Assembly (NCBI GenBank): GCA_004431415.1
Contig: QPMI01000560.1
Coordinates: 248,001-312,000, forward strand
Source of the DNA: Cyanophora paradoxa
Taxonomy: Eukaryota > Glaucocystophyceae > Cyanophorales > Cyanophoraceae
DNA length: 64,000 bases
Reading direction: 5' to 3'
The notes under the pieces are model-generated. The model searched no databases, had not been told where the DNA came from, and saw only the letters and a program-made list of their open reading frames with translations. The position numbers were made by a program, and so were the translations under genes. Below are positions 10,701 through 22,494 of the stretch, in pieces (the first letter of the stretch is position 1; each line of letters begins with the position of its first letter).

Positions 10701-13208
10701 CTCCCCCTCGAAGCAGCAGCCGGGCTCCCCTCGGGCCGGCGAGCCGTCGCCCACCTCGCCCCGCGGGGAGCGCGCGCGCACCCCTCCCCGCCGCTCCCGC
10801 TCCCGCTCCCGCAGCCCCGGCCGGCGCCACGGCGACGGGTCGTGGGACCCTCACGGCCGGCCGGGCTTCCCACCCCACCGCGGGTACCCGGAGCACGCGT
10901 ACCCCCCGCACGACGGCATCCTCCCCGGCCCCCACTTCCCGCCGCACGGCCCGCTTCGGGGCGCCCCCGTTCCCGTGCGGCCCGGGCGGCCCCCCGTCCT
11001 GGTGCTGCCCCCTGCGGCGCCCCCGCCGCGCTCCTCTAACGCGCCGCGCAGCCGCCCTGCTTCAATTGCGGACACCCTGGCCATGACGCTCGGGACTGCC
11101 GCGCGCCCCCGAGCTTCCACGGTGCCCCCCGGCCCAGCCGCCGCGTTCCCGTCCTGCTCTGAGCGCCCCCGCAGGCCACCATCCCGCGCCGTACGGCATG
11201 ATGGGGCCAATGGGCATGATGGGCCCGCCTGGTATGATGGGCCCGCACGGCATGCACGGCCCGGCGTTCGACGTGCGCCGCTTTGCCTCGAGCGCCCGCC
11301 GCTGCCTCTGACGGCCCTCTGCAGCCCTTCGGTCGCCCCGGCTTCGTTCCGGGCGTGATCGCGCCTCCCACGATGCCGATGCGCCCGATGCCACCGTACG
11401 GCGGCTTCCCGTGCGCCCTCCCCGCCCCCCGCGGCCCGTCCGGCTGCGCCTGACGGGGGAGCTGGCAGGGGCGAGTTCTACGACCCAGGGCGCCCGATGT
11501 CGCGGGAGGAGTTCGAGCGGATGCAGGAGCACGCCCGCCGCGAGCGCGAGCGCCAGCCCAGCCGCCGCTCCCGCTCCCGCTCGCCCCCGTGCGCGCCGGC
11601 CCCGCCCAGCGCGCGAGCCGGCGCCGCGCCGCGCTCGCTCACGGCCGCCGCAGGCGCTCGGGCCGGCGCTCGCGGAGCCCGCCGAGGAGGGAGGGCGACA
11701 GGGACCGGCCGCGGGAGCGCGTGCGGACGCCGCCCCGCGCGGAGAAGGACCGGGAGGAAAGGGACCGCGAGAAGGACAAGGAGCGCGAGCGGGAGAAGGA
11801 GCGCGAGCGGGAGAAGGAGCGGGCGCGGGAGCGGGACAGGGCGCGGGACAAGGACCGCGACCGGGAGCGCGAGCGCGAGCGCGAGAAGGAGAAGGAGCGG
11901 GCGCGGGCCAGGGAGCGGGAGCGGGAGCGCGAGGCGGAGCGGGACCGGAGCCGCTCGAAGGGCGGCCGCGACGAGCCGCGCAAGCGCAGCCGCTCCCGCG
12001 GCCGCGACGCCAAGGAAGCCCGCAAGGCCGCCAAGGACGACAGCAAGGGCTCCGACGCCGAGCGGAGGCGCCCTGCGGAGACGCCCGCGGCGCCGTCGTC
12101 AGACGCGGCGGCTGCGGCGGCACCGGCGAGCTCCTCTGAGGCTGCGCCGGCGCCGGCTCCGGCTCCGGCCCCGGGCGAGGGCGAGGCGGGGGCGGGGGCG
12201 GCGGAGGCGCGGCCCGCGGATGACGTTCTGGAGGAGGGCGTCGGCGTCGAGCCGGCGGCGCCGGCGGAGGCGGCGGCGGAGGCGGCGGCGGCCGGCGGCG
12301 CGGAGGAGGCGGCGCGGCCGGCGGAGGCCTCGTCGTCGTCCCGCGAGCAGCCCCGCAAGTCGAGCTCGAAGGAGGACGGAAAGGAGCGCGGCGCGCGCGA
12401 GCGGGAGCGGGAGCGGGAGCGGGAGCGGGCGGGCGAGAAGGGGGACGCCGAGGAGCGCAGGCGCAAGGAGAAGGAGAAGGAGAAGGAGAAGGAGAAGGCG
12501 CGGGGCGAGAAGCGGGGGCGGTCGAAGGAGCGGGAGCGCTCGAGGGAGCGGGACGGGGCCAAGGAGCGCCGGCGCTCGCAGGAGCGCGACCGCTCCAAGT
12601 CTGCCAAGGACGGGAAGGAGCAGGACAAGGCCGAGAAGGCCGACAAGGACAAGGCGGGCCCGCGCCCTGACAAGGAGAAGAAGGAGAAGGAGAAGGAGAA
12701 GGACGGGAAGCACAAGGTGCGGGGAGGCGGGCGCCTCGCGGTCGCGCGCGGTCCCTGACGCGGCGGGCCGCGGCGCGCAGGAGAAGGACACCAAGGAGCG
12801 CCGCGAGAAGAAGGAGAGGAAGGAGAAGGAGAAGGAGGAGCGCAAGGAGAAGGCGGCGGCCCCGGCGGCTCCGGCGGCGGGGGCTCCGGCGGCGGGGGCG
12901 GCGTCGGCGGGCGACTTCCCCGACCGGTACGTGCCGACGGCGGCGGAGGAGGAGGAGGCGCGGCGGCGGAAGCGGGAGCGCTCGCGGGAGCGGGAGCGCT
13001 CGCCCGAGGGCAAGCGGCGCCGCTCCTCCAAGTCCCCGCGCCGCAGCAGCGCCGCCAAGGGTGCCCCGCCCCCTGCCCCGCCTGACCCTGCACCCCTCAC
13101 CCGCCCGCTCGCGCCCCAGGCTCCAAGGAGAAGGAGAAGGAGAAGGAGAAGGAGAAGAGCAAATCCGACAAGCCCGACAAGGGCGACAAGAAGCGCCGAT
13201 CTGCGTAG
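7762..13208 (+). CDS. RBBP6: RBBP6/Mpe1-like DWNN-zinc knuckle-RING protein with RE-rich tail
   Basis: The yeast and human counterparts are a cleavage and polyadenylation factor subunit with E3-ligase features. The start MAVHYKFKAAKDYDTVSFEG is an almost textbook DWNN ubiquitin-like domain, continuing SNAQSGE/EYLDEDFQVPKNT across an intron. The CCHC zinc knuckle CYRCGQPGHYIKFC is created by splicing near 9090 and 9180 and is followed by KRPVGIPRAFLQ. The RING/U-box EEFQCPICKQPFTDAVLIPC...FCDACIREHL...CAYC spans a GC-AG intron at 9677-9739. The remaining 3 kb encodes a Pro/Ala region, then an Arg/Glu, Arg/Ser and Lys/Glu tail with long runs of RE and KE pairs. It ends DKGDKKRRSA with the stop at 13206-13208. 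The protein is roughly 1,300 residues. Most exons are clear; those between 8040 and 8640 are tentative. Confidence 0.93.
11760..12760 (+). repeat. Purine-rich coding repeat (RE/KE dipeptides) in the RBBP6 gene
   Basis: Imperfect tandem GAGCGGGAG, GAGAAGGAG and GAGCGCGAG units encode alternating charged residues such as EREREKERERE. Codon choice varies between units, so selection on the peptide rather than recent slippage probably keeps the repeat. Confidence 0.7.
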
Positions 13209-13897
13209 GCCGCGGGCGCCTCGACACCGCCCCCATCTTTTTTCCGCTTTTTCCTTTTTTCGCCGGAGGCAGCTTTTTTGTCGGCATCGGCCCCCGCGTT
13301 AGTCGTGCGCGGGGCAGCAAATCCGACGATGCTTCTGGGCACACGAATGAAATCCCCAAAAATTGCCTCGAAGCCCTGCTGCCTCGCCGCCCCGCCGACG
13401 CTTTCGGCTGGCGATCTACACATACGTGCAATCCCGATTGGAAGTCTCATAGCCACAGGAATTTGGACCTAGAATGGACCCGGAGCGGCCCTACTTAGGC
13501 TATGGCCATCACTTGCATCATGGCATCGATATCGATATGTTTTTTGGCGCGGTGGACGTGGACTGGATATGGATTCGGATTCGGACTCGCATGCAGCACT
13601 GGCACTGCGGCAGCCTGGCGGTGCCTGCGCTCGTGGCCAGCGCGCCCCGACTGGCGCGCCCTTTAATTCACCAGGCCCCGGCCCATTGCCACAAATTTGC
13701 CAGTCGTCTGCCTGCGCCCGCTCTATAGCTAGATCTAGATCTCGCCACCAATAGACTGATAGCATTGATCTCGTGTTCGTTTGTGCGCAACAAAGACAAT
13801 ATCCAATATTCAAATAACTGGGTATGAATTCGGGGAAGGGGGGTTGCGGAGCGGGGAGGGTGGGGCCTTCGTGACGGGCAGGGGGAAGGGGGGCTGG
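13209..13897. other. Tail-to-tail intergenic region, RBBP6 / ARPC2
   Basis: This region of 689 bp holds the 3' ends of two convergent genes. It is less GC-rich than the coding DNA and includes the ATCGATATCGATAT palindrome near 13525 and one copy of the dispersed word GGCACTGCGGCA at 13601-13612. No gene is seen. Confidence 0.5.
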
Positions 13898-15367
13898 CTA
13901 GTGGGGCGCGGAGACGCGGGGGCGCCAGGAGGGGGTGGAGGAGGCCGGGGCGGAGGCGGCGGGGGCGAGGCCGCCGGCCTTGGCCTCGAGGTGCTGCATC
14001 ACGTTCGGCGCGAACGAGCGCTGGAAGGTCTTGCCTGCGCCCCGGCGTCAGCCTCCTCGCCGGCGCGGCGGGGCGCGCAAGGGCCGCGGCCCCGCAGGGC
14101 CTCACGGGGCGCACCGGCGGCGGTCTTGCGCTCGGCGCCGCCCCGCTCGGGGCGGGCGCGGTTGAGGACCTGGAGCAGGGCGGAGAAGCGATTCCGCATG
14201 CGCGAGTGCAGGTACGCCTGCCGAACGCCGGCCCGTCGTCCTCGTCGGGGGCGGGCGGGGCGAGGCGGTGCCTGGGGCGGGCGGGGCGGACCTTGGTGCA
14301 CTTGAGGTGGTAGTGGATGTAGTTGCGGAAGCCGAGCAGCGCGGTCGCCACCGCCTCCCGCCGCTCCGCCGCGCCCTCCAGGTTCCGCCGGTACACGCCT
14401 GCGCCCGCCGCCCGCCTCGGCAGCCGCCCTGCAGCCGCCGGGGCGGCGCGGGGCGGCGGGGGCGGCGCACTGAAGGAGACGTAGGCGCAGTCGTCGGCGG
14501 AGGGGGCCTTGGGGGGGAGCTGCCCGACGAGCTCGATGGGCGGCTTGTCGCCGTACTTGACGATCGGCGCCTGCCGCAGCTCCGCCGAGCGCTGCACCTC
14601 CGCGAACTCCTGCGGCGGCCGCCTCGGCGGGGCCCTCCGGGGGGCGGCGCGGGGCGGCGGGGCGCGCCTGCAGGACGACTTTCGCCACGGCGATGTCGTC
14701 CTTCTCGCGGAAGCGGACGGAGAAGACGACGAGGACGCGCTCGTCGTCGGGCTGCGCGGGGCGGATCCAGACGCACTCCTCGGGGCGCCACGGGATGGAG
14801 ATCCACGCGTGCTCCAGCGCCCGCCCCTCCATCAGCGCGTCGAACGCGAGCCGCAGCGGCGCCGCGAGCACGTTCCGCTTCAGGAGCGCGATCGAGTCGT
14901 CCAGCTCGACTGCGCGCGGCGCGCGTCAGCCCCGCCGGCCGCGCGGCCGCTGCGGGCCGAGGGCGCACAGGGAGACGTGTCGCGGCGCAGCTCGACGGTC
15001 ACGTCGAACTCCACAGTCGCGGAGCGCTCGTCGAACGGGTTCAAACGCCAGCGCTCAGGCCCGGGCCGCAGCGCGGAGCCGTAGATCTTCTTCAGCCGGT
15101 CCCGCACGCCGTACTTCTCCAGCGACTTGAAGCAGTCCATCTTCATCGAGATGGTCATGAGATTCGGCTCCTTCTTCCGGTCCGGAACATCCACGCGGTA
15201 GAAGACATCGTCGAAGTCCGTGAACGTGTACGCCTCGATCTCCTCGCCGCTGCAAGCGAAACGATTAAATCCCACGCCTTCCGGAGCAAGTATAAGCGCC
15301 GCAGCGCTCACTTCCTGAACTTCTTGACGATGTCCTCACTGAAGCGGTTGGAAGCGGACAGGAGCAT
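13898..15367 (-). CDS. ARPC2: Arp2/3 complex subunit 2 (ARPC2, p34)
   Basis: This structural subunit of the Arp2/3 complex nucleates branched actin. The start is MLLSASNRFSEDIVKKF at 15367. An intron near 15250-15325 joins RNGEEIEAYTFTDFDDVFYR. Family landmarks follow in order: KKEPNLMTISMKMD, LKKIYGSAL, LKRNVLAAPL, DERVLVVFSVRFREKDDIAV, APIVKYGDKPPIEL, DCAYVSFS, ALLGFRNYIHYHLKCTKAYL, HSRMRNRFSALLQVLNRAR and GKTFQRSF. The order and spacing match ARPC2 along its whole length. The C-terminus is extended by an Ala/Pro-rich tail ending SAPH, with the stop at 13898-13900. A second Ala/Arg-rich insert separates RARPER from GKTF and may be an intron. Gene G (15727) starts divergently. Confidence 0.95.
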
Positions 15368-15726
15368 CGTGCCCCTTCCGCAGATTGAGCCTCAAGCTAA
15401 CAAGCTGTGTTTCATGCAGCGAGGGCCGCTGCTCACGAACTTCCCGCCGCAGCGCGCCTGTACTTTGAAATGTGAGCAGCGCGACGCACGCCAAGCGCGG
15501 CACACCGTATCTATGCCATTACGGGAGATGGACAGCGGCGCGATGGCCGCTGCCGCGCCGCCCGCCGGCCGGGACCAAGGCGGCGAACCTTGCTCAGCCC
15601 CCGCGCAGGTCGCGGCACAAATCGTTGTTTCGGTCGCTTCGGAAGCGGAATCCTTCAAGCCCAGGTCCCGGCGAGCTGAATTCGGCGATTTCCGCAAAGT
15701 TGCCCGGGTACGCCGCCACAGTTGAC
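15368..15726. promoter_or_regulatory. Divergent intergenic region, ARPC2 / large unknown gene
   Basis: These 359 bp separate two opposed start codons. They are presumed to hold both promoters. No other feature is evident. Confidence 0.4.
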
Positions 15727-18700
15727 ATGCGGCGCGGAACCGGCCCGGCGGCCTCAGGGCCCGCCAGCAACATCGAGGATGCGATCAAGAAGAAGTACAG
15801 GGACCGTCTCTACCAGGATTTCAGGATTGGCGATGAGCTCGCGGCGGCAGTGCGGTGCGCACCAGTCTGCGCTGCGGCGCGTGGCACCGATCGGCCTTTC
15901 GCAGGGATTTCTCAGACGCTGAAGCTCGTGACTTTGCGGAGTCGCTGGCTGTCATGCTGGAGAACGCTCAGGCCGGGAACATCGCCACGCAGGTGCCGTG
16001 CCGTCGATGCACCGCCCGCTGCGTTCGACGCGACGCGTTTATGCGCGCACGCGACGCAGTTCGTCCGCAACGCGGCGCACAACATCTTGGAGCAGTACTC
16101 ATGTGCGTGTCTACCACTAGAATGGAATGAATCGCTGACCCTTCCACGCCATCTCCCGCGTAGTGCTGCGTCAGCTTGATGGTGCCGTGGCGATTGAAGC
16201 ACGAAAGCTCGTCGCTCGGAGGCTCGCGCCCGGCAGCAAGAAGAATGTCATCATCAATGACCAGCTCTTCCGCATCCTGAAGTGCGCTCGCGCAACAGTA
16301 TCGCTGACAGACCGGACCATTCGAGCGATGCTGTTGCGCTGCGCAGGGCGACCGAGCCGAAGGAGGCCGTGGCAAAGCTGCAGGAGATCAGGAACCGGTT
16401 GCGCACCGATGGGCCTTTCATGGACTTCGCTCAGGATCTGTTCCTGCCGGCATTCAAGCCAGGTGCCGTTTTCCGCAGGCCGCCCGCCGCGCGTGCGCTG
16501 ACCGGGCCGCAGATGCCGTGCGGCAGCGGGCGGGGATGGACGGCCAGGGAGGGCAGCACTCGGCGCCGGCGAGCAGGGAGCTGAAGGCCACGCTCCCGGC
16601 GGACGTGCAGCGCGCGGTCGCCGAGATGGAGGCGAGCGTTCGCCTCGCCGACCGCTCCCCCTTCTTCCTGCCCGAGGAGGCCGTACCCCACCTCAAGTGG
16701 GCCTCGCCCCGCCCTCCTCCCGCCCCTTGCCGCCGCCCGCCGACCCGTCGCAGGGCTCTGGATACTGCCACGCAGCTGATGGTCCGCCCTGGCCGCGCCT
16801 CGGCCGGGGCCCAGCGCCGGCCTCTGACTGGGCGGCGCAGGTGCTCTCGGCTGCGAACGAGGGCATCAAGGCAGGCGTCGCTCGCACGCCGGTCTTCCTC
16901 TGCAACTACCTCCGCAACCTCGCCACCCGCGCCTCCGGTACCCCCGCCCCGCCCCGCTCCGCCCCGCCCCGGGGCCCCGCCCCCGCCTGACCCTTCGGGC
17001 AGACGCCGTGGCGTCGAACGTGCCGACGCCCCTCGTGCGGCGGCTGCTGCGGCTGGAGTCCTCGGCGGCGCAGCAGGCCGGCGCGGGGGCCGGGGGCGGG
17101 CAGCAGCAGCGCTGGTCCGGCACCCTCTTCGTGCGCTACCAGGTCATCATGCCCCTCGCGTGCGTCCCGCCCACGCGCCCCCCTGCCCGCCCTCTCCCCC
17201 GCGCTGAGAGCCTCCGGCCGGGCGCGCTGGCAGGCGGCTGCCGGAGGAGGCGGCCCGGGCGGTGCTGGACACGGTCGTCTCGGACCTGGCGCAGAACTTC
17301 GGCTGCAGGCCCTTCGGCAACCACCTCGCCGTGAGCACGCCCGCCGCGCTGCCCGCGCTGCTTGCGCCCCGGGGCCGACGGGGCGGGGCGGGCAGTACTT
17401 CGCGGGGGTGTGCCGGGCCGTGGCGGGGCGGCTCCCCGCGCACGCGGCCGCCCTCGAGGCGGCTTCCGCGACCATCGAGCGCAGCGTCTCCCAGAGCCCG
17501 CCCTCGGCGCCCCGCCCCGGCGCCCTCGCCGTCTCCGCCCCCTCCTCGGGCTCCTTCGAGAGCGCCGGCCCCGCGTCGCCCTCCGCGGCCAGCGCCGGCC
17601 CCGCCGCCTCCAGCCCCGTCCTCCCCAGGGACCTCTCCGGTGCGTGGCGGCGAGGGCGGCCCCCGTCCTCGCGCCGGCCGGGGCCGACGGGGGCGGGCGC
17701 AGCGGAGGGGATCTTGCGCGCGCTCCCGCCGGGCGTCGGGGAGTCCCTGGCGCGCATCGAGGCGGCGCGGGGGCCGGCGGGGGGCAGCCCCGGCGGCCCC
17801 GCCGAATCGCCCCGCGCCGACACCACCCTCCTCCGCACCCTCCTGTCCGCCCCGCCCCGCGCCGCGCCGCCGTGCCGGCTCCACGCGCGGGGCTGACGGG
17901 GGGCGGGGCCAGGGAGGCGGGCCCGGATGCGGAGCTGGTGGCGGGGGTGCTGGCGGAGATGGCGGGGGCCGGACTCGCGCCGGACGCCCGCTCACTGCGC
18001 GCGCACGCCAACAGCCTCGTCGTCCGCGCCTCCAGTGCGCCCCGGCCGCCCCCGCCCCGCGCAGCTCGCGCGGCGTCCGGCTGACGGCGCCGCTGGCGAG
18101 CAGACAGCGCGGGGATGGACGAGGAGGTGCGGGGGCGGCTGCTGCGCCTCGAGCTCTTCGTCAACCCCGAGGCCGGCGGCGCCACGCTCCCCCGTCCCGG
18201 CTCCTCCTCGCCCCGGCGCGCCCCTCGCAGCCGCGCCCGCGGGGCGACCTGAGCGTGCGGCTGCCGCCGGAGACGATCGGGCGGCTGCGCGGGGCGGGCC
18301 GCGAGCCCGCCCTCCGCGCCCTCGAGCTCCTCGTCGGCGAGCTCAGCGCCGCCGCCGTCGCCGAGGCCCCGGCCGCCGGCTGGTCCCCGGCGCCACCGCC
18401 GGCCGCCTCCTCGACCGCATCCTCGCCGAGCTCGCCCCCGCCCCAACGGGCCCGCCCGCGCGCCCCCGCCCCGGCCGCCGCCTCGGGCCAGCGCGGCCCG
18501 TGGGCGGCGGCCGCCGCCGCCGGCGCCAGCCGCGGCAGCGACTCCCTCTCCCCGCCGGCGGCGCCGCCCGTCGCGCCGCCCCCGGCCAGCTCCGCAGCCT
18601 GGCCGCCCCTCTCCGCCACAGCGCCGGCTGCGCCCGCGCAGTGGCCCGTCCCGCAGCCGGCCCCGGTCCCCGCCGCTGAGAGCCGCTCCGCTCCCCCGGG

Positions 18701-20372
18701 CCCAGCCGGCGCCCCCGCCTCTCCCGCCCGCCCCGCCGCATCCGGTCCCGCCATCCCGCCCTCGCAAGGCCTCCCGTCCTCCGCCGCCCCCGCCCCCGCG
18801 CCCTCGACAGGCGCACCGAACCCCCCGCCTGGCTTCGCGCCTCAGCCGCAGCAGCGCGCGGAGGCCGCGCCGTCGGCGCCGGCCGGCCCGTCGCACGGGG
18901 GGGAGGCGGCGGAGCTGCGGGCGCTGGTGGAGGAGCTGCGGGCGCAGAAGAAGGCGCTGGAGGGGGAGGCGGCGGGGCTGAAGCAGATGCTGCGCCAGGC
19001 GCACGAGAGCGAGCAGGCGCTGCAGACGGAGGTCGTCGGCATGCGCATCGAGGCCGGCCAGCTGCGCGGCGAGCTCGACGAGGCCCGCGCCGAGCGGGCG
19101 GCCCTGCAGCACGAGCTCAACGCGGCGGTCGCCAGCGCGCAGGAGGCGCAGGCGATGCTCGAGGAGGTCTCCGAGAACGCCCGCAACGCCGCCGCCTCCG
19201 AGACCGCCGAGCTCCACGCCCTCCACGCCCGCATCGGTGCCCCACGCCGCCCTCGAGGCCCCGCCCCCCGCTCCCGGGCGCCTCTGACCGCGGCCGGCCC
19301 CGCAGAGCGGCTGGAGGAGGAGAAGGAGCGGCTGGCGCGGGAGCTCGAGGCGAGCCAGCGCTCCTGCGCCGACCTGCAGGTCCGGCCTGCGCCGCCCTGC
19401 CCTCATCGGCCTTGCTCTCGCCCCTTCTCACGCGCGCCGCCAGCTGCGCTTCTCGTCCATCGCCGCCTTCCTGCCCCAGGCCACGCCGGCGGCCATCGCC
19501 GTCCCGCACCCCGCCGCCGCCGGCCCCCACGCCTCGCCCCCCACCACCCCCCACGCCCCCGGCATCGCCCCCAACGCCCCGGCGCCCCGCCCGCTCCCGC
19601 CCCCGCCGCCCCGCACTGGCCGCCCCGCCCTGCTGGCCCCGGCCAGATCCCCTACGCGCCGTACCCCTACGGCTACGGCCCGGGGCTCCCGGCGGCCCCG
19701 CCCGCGTGGGTGCACCCCGCGTACGGGGCGCAGTACCCCGGCGGGTACGGCGCCTCGGTCCCGCTGGTGTGGGACCACGCGAGCCAGCGCTACGTCCCGG
19801 CGCTGCCGGCCGCGGCGGCGGCGGCGCACGCGGCGCAGGCAGGCAAGGGCGGCCCGCTGGCGGCGCTGCTGGCGGACGCGCGGTGGCAGCCCGGGGCGCT
19901 CTGCGGGCAGATCGCGGCGCTCGCCTCCGAGGGGGACGAGGGCGCCGGCATCGGCTCCCCGCCGAGCCTCGTCCCGAGCCTCTCCCCCGCCGAGGCGGCC
20001 GCCACGGGCGCCTCGCTCGCCATCACCCTCGTCCCCTGCCTCTCGACCTCGACGGTGGAGCAGCCGCATTTCGACCCGAACGCCTGCCGCGACGCCTACA
20101 ACGCGGTGCGGGCCGTGGGCGCCCGCGCCGTGCAGCTCGTGGTGATGCAGGACGTGGGGGAGGAGGAGGCGGGGCGGGCGGCGGCGCACACGTTCACGCT
20201 GCCCGAGGTCCCCGGGATGCAGGCGCCCGACGGGCGCCGGGTGCAGGCCTACCGCCTCCTCCGCAACGCGCAGGACGGGAGTCTACACGAGGTCCCCGCC
20301 AACCGCGCCGCCGCCCGCGCCCTCCTCCGCGCCGCCGAGGCCGCCCGCCCCGCCCAGCACCCCCAGCAGTAG
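15727..20372 (+). CDS. Large unrecognised protein with helical N-part and coiled coil
   Basis: I do not recognise this protein. From ATG 15727 it reads MRRGTGPAASGP, then NIEDAIKKKYRDRLYQDFRI. Successive exons join cleanly as DELAAAVRDFSDAEARDFAE, MLENAQAGNIATQ, FVRNAAHNILEQYS, LDGAVAIEARKLVARRLAPG, SKKNVIINDQLFRILK, AKLQEIRNRLRTDGPFMDF, LKATLPADVQRAVAEMEASV and ANEGIKAGVARTPVFLCNYL. A middle section is Pro/Ala/Ser-rich. A coiled coil follows near 18890-19380 (EELRAQKKALEGEAAGL, LRGELDEARAERAALQHEL). The C-terminal part has a Tyr/Pro/Gly-rich stretch (YAPYPYGYGPG) and ends HPQQ with the stop at 20370-20372. At least twelve introns are needed. It could be two adjacent genes, since no known family links the halves. 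Confidence 0.6.
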
Positions 20373-20663
20373 CCCCGCGCCCAAGGGGGGCCGAGCGCAG
20401 TCGCGCGGCCCCAATTTTCTGAGTATGCATATGTCTATTCGAGTTCACAGGCTTTCTTTGATCGATCGGCGCGGCGTGCACGAGGAGGTCCAGCGGGAAG
20501 GACGAGGAGAGCTGGAGGGGCCCATGGCCAGGAGGGGAGGCGGGGCCGGGGGTAGTGGGGATCACTTCGTGCGCGATCAAAAGTCGTTCAGCGCCGCGGC
20601 CCGAGCAACTCGAGCTCAAAGACGCACCTCAAGCTGAGCTTATGCGATAGTGTCGAGAGTCCC

Positions 20664-22324
20664 ATGCCCACGGCGTCCGATTTGAGCTCGAGCGAGGCCG
20701 GGCTGAGCGAGGCGGGGCCGAGCAGCGCAGGTTTGGGCAGCAGCGCGCCCAAACCTGCGCCGACGAGCTCGGCCGTGGTGCCCGCCGTCGATCGGAGCTC
20801 CGCGCCGGAGTATGCGGTTGACATGCGCTCGCTCTTCGTGGAGTACGAGCGCGTGAGTTCCAGCGCCCGCCCGACCGGTCGCGCGCTCACGGGTGCGGCG
20901 CAGCGGAAGGACAACTCCTTCGACGGTTTCAAAGAGGCGTGGAAGGCGCTCAACTTCAGCACCATCTTCCGCGGTCGCCCGCCGGACATGGAAGATCGGG
21001 AATACGTTCGCGCCCTCGCCTCCCTGTGCTTCGGTGAGCGGCGTGCCCCTGCGCGGCTGCAGGCGCGCCTCGTCTGACGCGGGCGGCAGGCTACCTCGGC
21101 CAGGCGCTGCACCTGCGCTGCGGCGTGGTCTACGCCCTCTACCTGCTGTACTCGACGCAGCCGTACAAGCCCAAGATGCGCATCGGCCTGTCCATCGGTG
21201 CGCTCTGCGCCCCGCACGTAGCACTCTCGTTTGTGGCGAGCGCTTGATTGCAGATCTGTGGAAGGACCTGCGGAAGATTCAGGAGGAGGCGCGGGCGGCG
21301 GGCGCCCCCGACGCCGCGGATCTCGTCGACACGATGATCCACGGCGTGCGGGCCTTCAGCCTCTGCGCCGCCATTCACGTCAACACGGCTGCGGCCGACA
21401 TGCACCTCTCCCGCGCCGCCCGCGATGCCATGTGCAGCCCGGCCCGCCCGCGCGCACGCGCCGGGGCACGGGGGCCGACGCGTATGCGGCAGGACCGCGC
21501 AGCGGGCGATGGAGGAGGTGCCGCCGGAGGCGAAGCGGACCGACCGCCTGGCGAGCCGCGCGCGCCCCGCCCCGGCCGCGCGCGGGGGAGCTGAGCGGAG
21601 CGCAGAAGGGGCTGCTGGACCTGGAGTCCCTGGAGCGCATCAACGGGGAGTACATGCAGCTGCGGGAGCTCGTGGCCGTGGCGCGGCCCTCGCTGCCCCC
21701 GGAGGCCGTCGTTCCCTTCGTGCAGAGCCACAACACCGCCCGCCAGACCGCCGCCCTCGCCCTCGTGCGCGCGCCCCCCGGCGCCTTCCGCCGCTCGCCC
21801 CTCACGCCCCGCAGTCCAACTCCGAGTTCGTCAAGGAGCTCGGAGGTGCGCAACTGTGGGCGTCGCGCGCCTGCTTCCCGCGCTCACGCGGCTCCGCGGC
21901 GCGCGCGCAGAGGCGCGGGAGCTGCACGAGCTGGCGGGGGCGGCGGCGCGCCACAAGCTCCCCAAGCCGCCCGCAGCCTCGTCGTCCACGACCCCCGCCC
22001 CGGCCCCGAAGCGCCGCCCCGCCCGCCCCCGCGCCCCCGCCCCGCCTCTGGCCCGTCTCGGAGGCGGAGGGCGCGGAGACGCCCGAGGGGGAGGCCCGCC
22101 CGGCGCAGCGCGCCCGGGGCGAGAGCTCCTCGGAAGAGGCATCCGCCGCCGCGGCCGAGGCGCGGGCCTCGCCTGCGCCGGGGCGGCGGGCGGGGGCCTC
22201 GTACGCGTCGGGGGCCGAGGAGGAGGAGCTGGAGGACGTGCCCGACCTCTTCGCCCTCGCCGGCCGCCTCCCCCTCGCCGCCCCCGCCCCCGCCCCCGGC
22301 CCGGACCCGGGACCCGCCCCCTGA
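20664..22324 (+). CDS. SNAPC1: snRNA-activating protein complex subunit 1-like (SNAPC1/SNAP43)
   Basis: In animals and plants SNAPc binds the proximal sequence element and drives snRNA transcription by Pol II and Pol III. After a Ser/Ala-rich leader, the SNAP43 domain reads VDMRSLFVEYERV, NSFDGFKEAWKALNFSTIFR, REYVRALASLCFG/YLGQAL, GVVYALYLLYSTQPYKPKMR, DLWKDLRKIQEEARAAG and ADLVDTMIHGVRAFSLCA. The order and spacing match human SNAPC1 (FxxxWxxxxFxxIF, LYLLYxxYxTQ, WxxxxxF). Introns near 21031-21088, 21199-21252, 21425-21485 and several later ones interrupt it. The C-terminus is acidic and Pro-rich (EEEELEDVPDLFALAG), with the stop at 22322-22324. Subfamily is inferred from the domain only. 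Confidence 0.82.
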
Positions 22325-22494
22325 TCCGCCGCCTCGGCTCGGCTGGCGCTGGCTAGTTCTTACGTTGCGCTTCTTAAAGCTTAGTCCTGCCAATACATAC
22401 TACAATAGGCGACGCGGCGTGCTGCACTGGGTATACTATAAGTAGTAAAAAGGGGCCGGCGGCGGGGCGAACGACCCCGGGCGCGGGCGACGGT

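Noticed and set aside
11062-13431. Long antisense open frame over the RBBP6 tail, rich in Ser/Pro/Arg
   Set aside because: It is the complement of the purine-rich RE/KE repeat. The sense strand is proven by the DWNN, knuckle and RING domains upstream.
17136-19406. Very long open frame (756 residues) antisense to the large coiled-coil gene
   Set aside because: It is Arg/Ala/Gly-rich with no motif and mirrors the GC-rich sense frame. The plus strand carries the coiled coil and clean exon joins.
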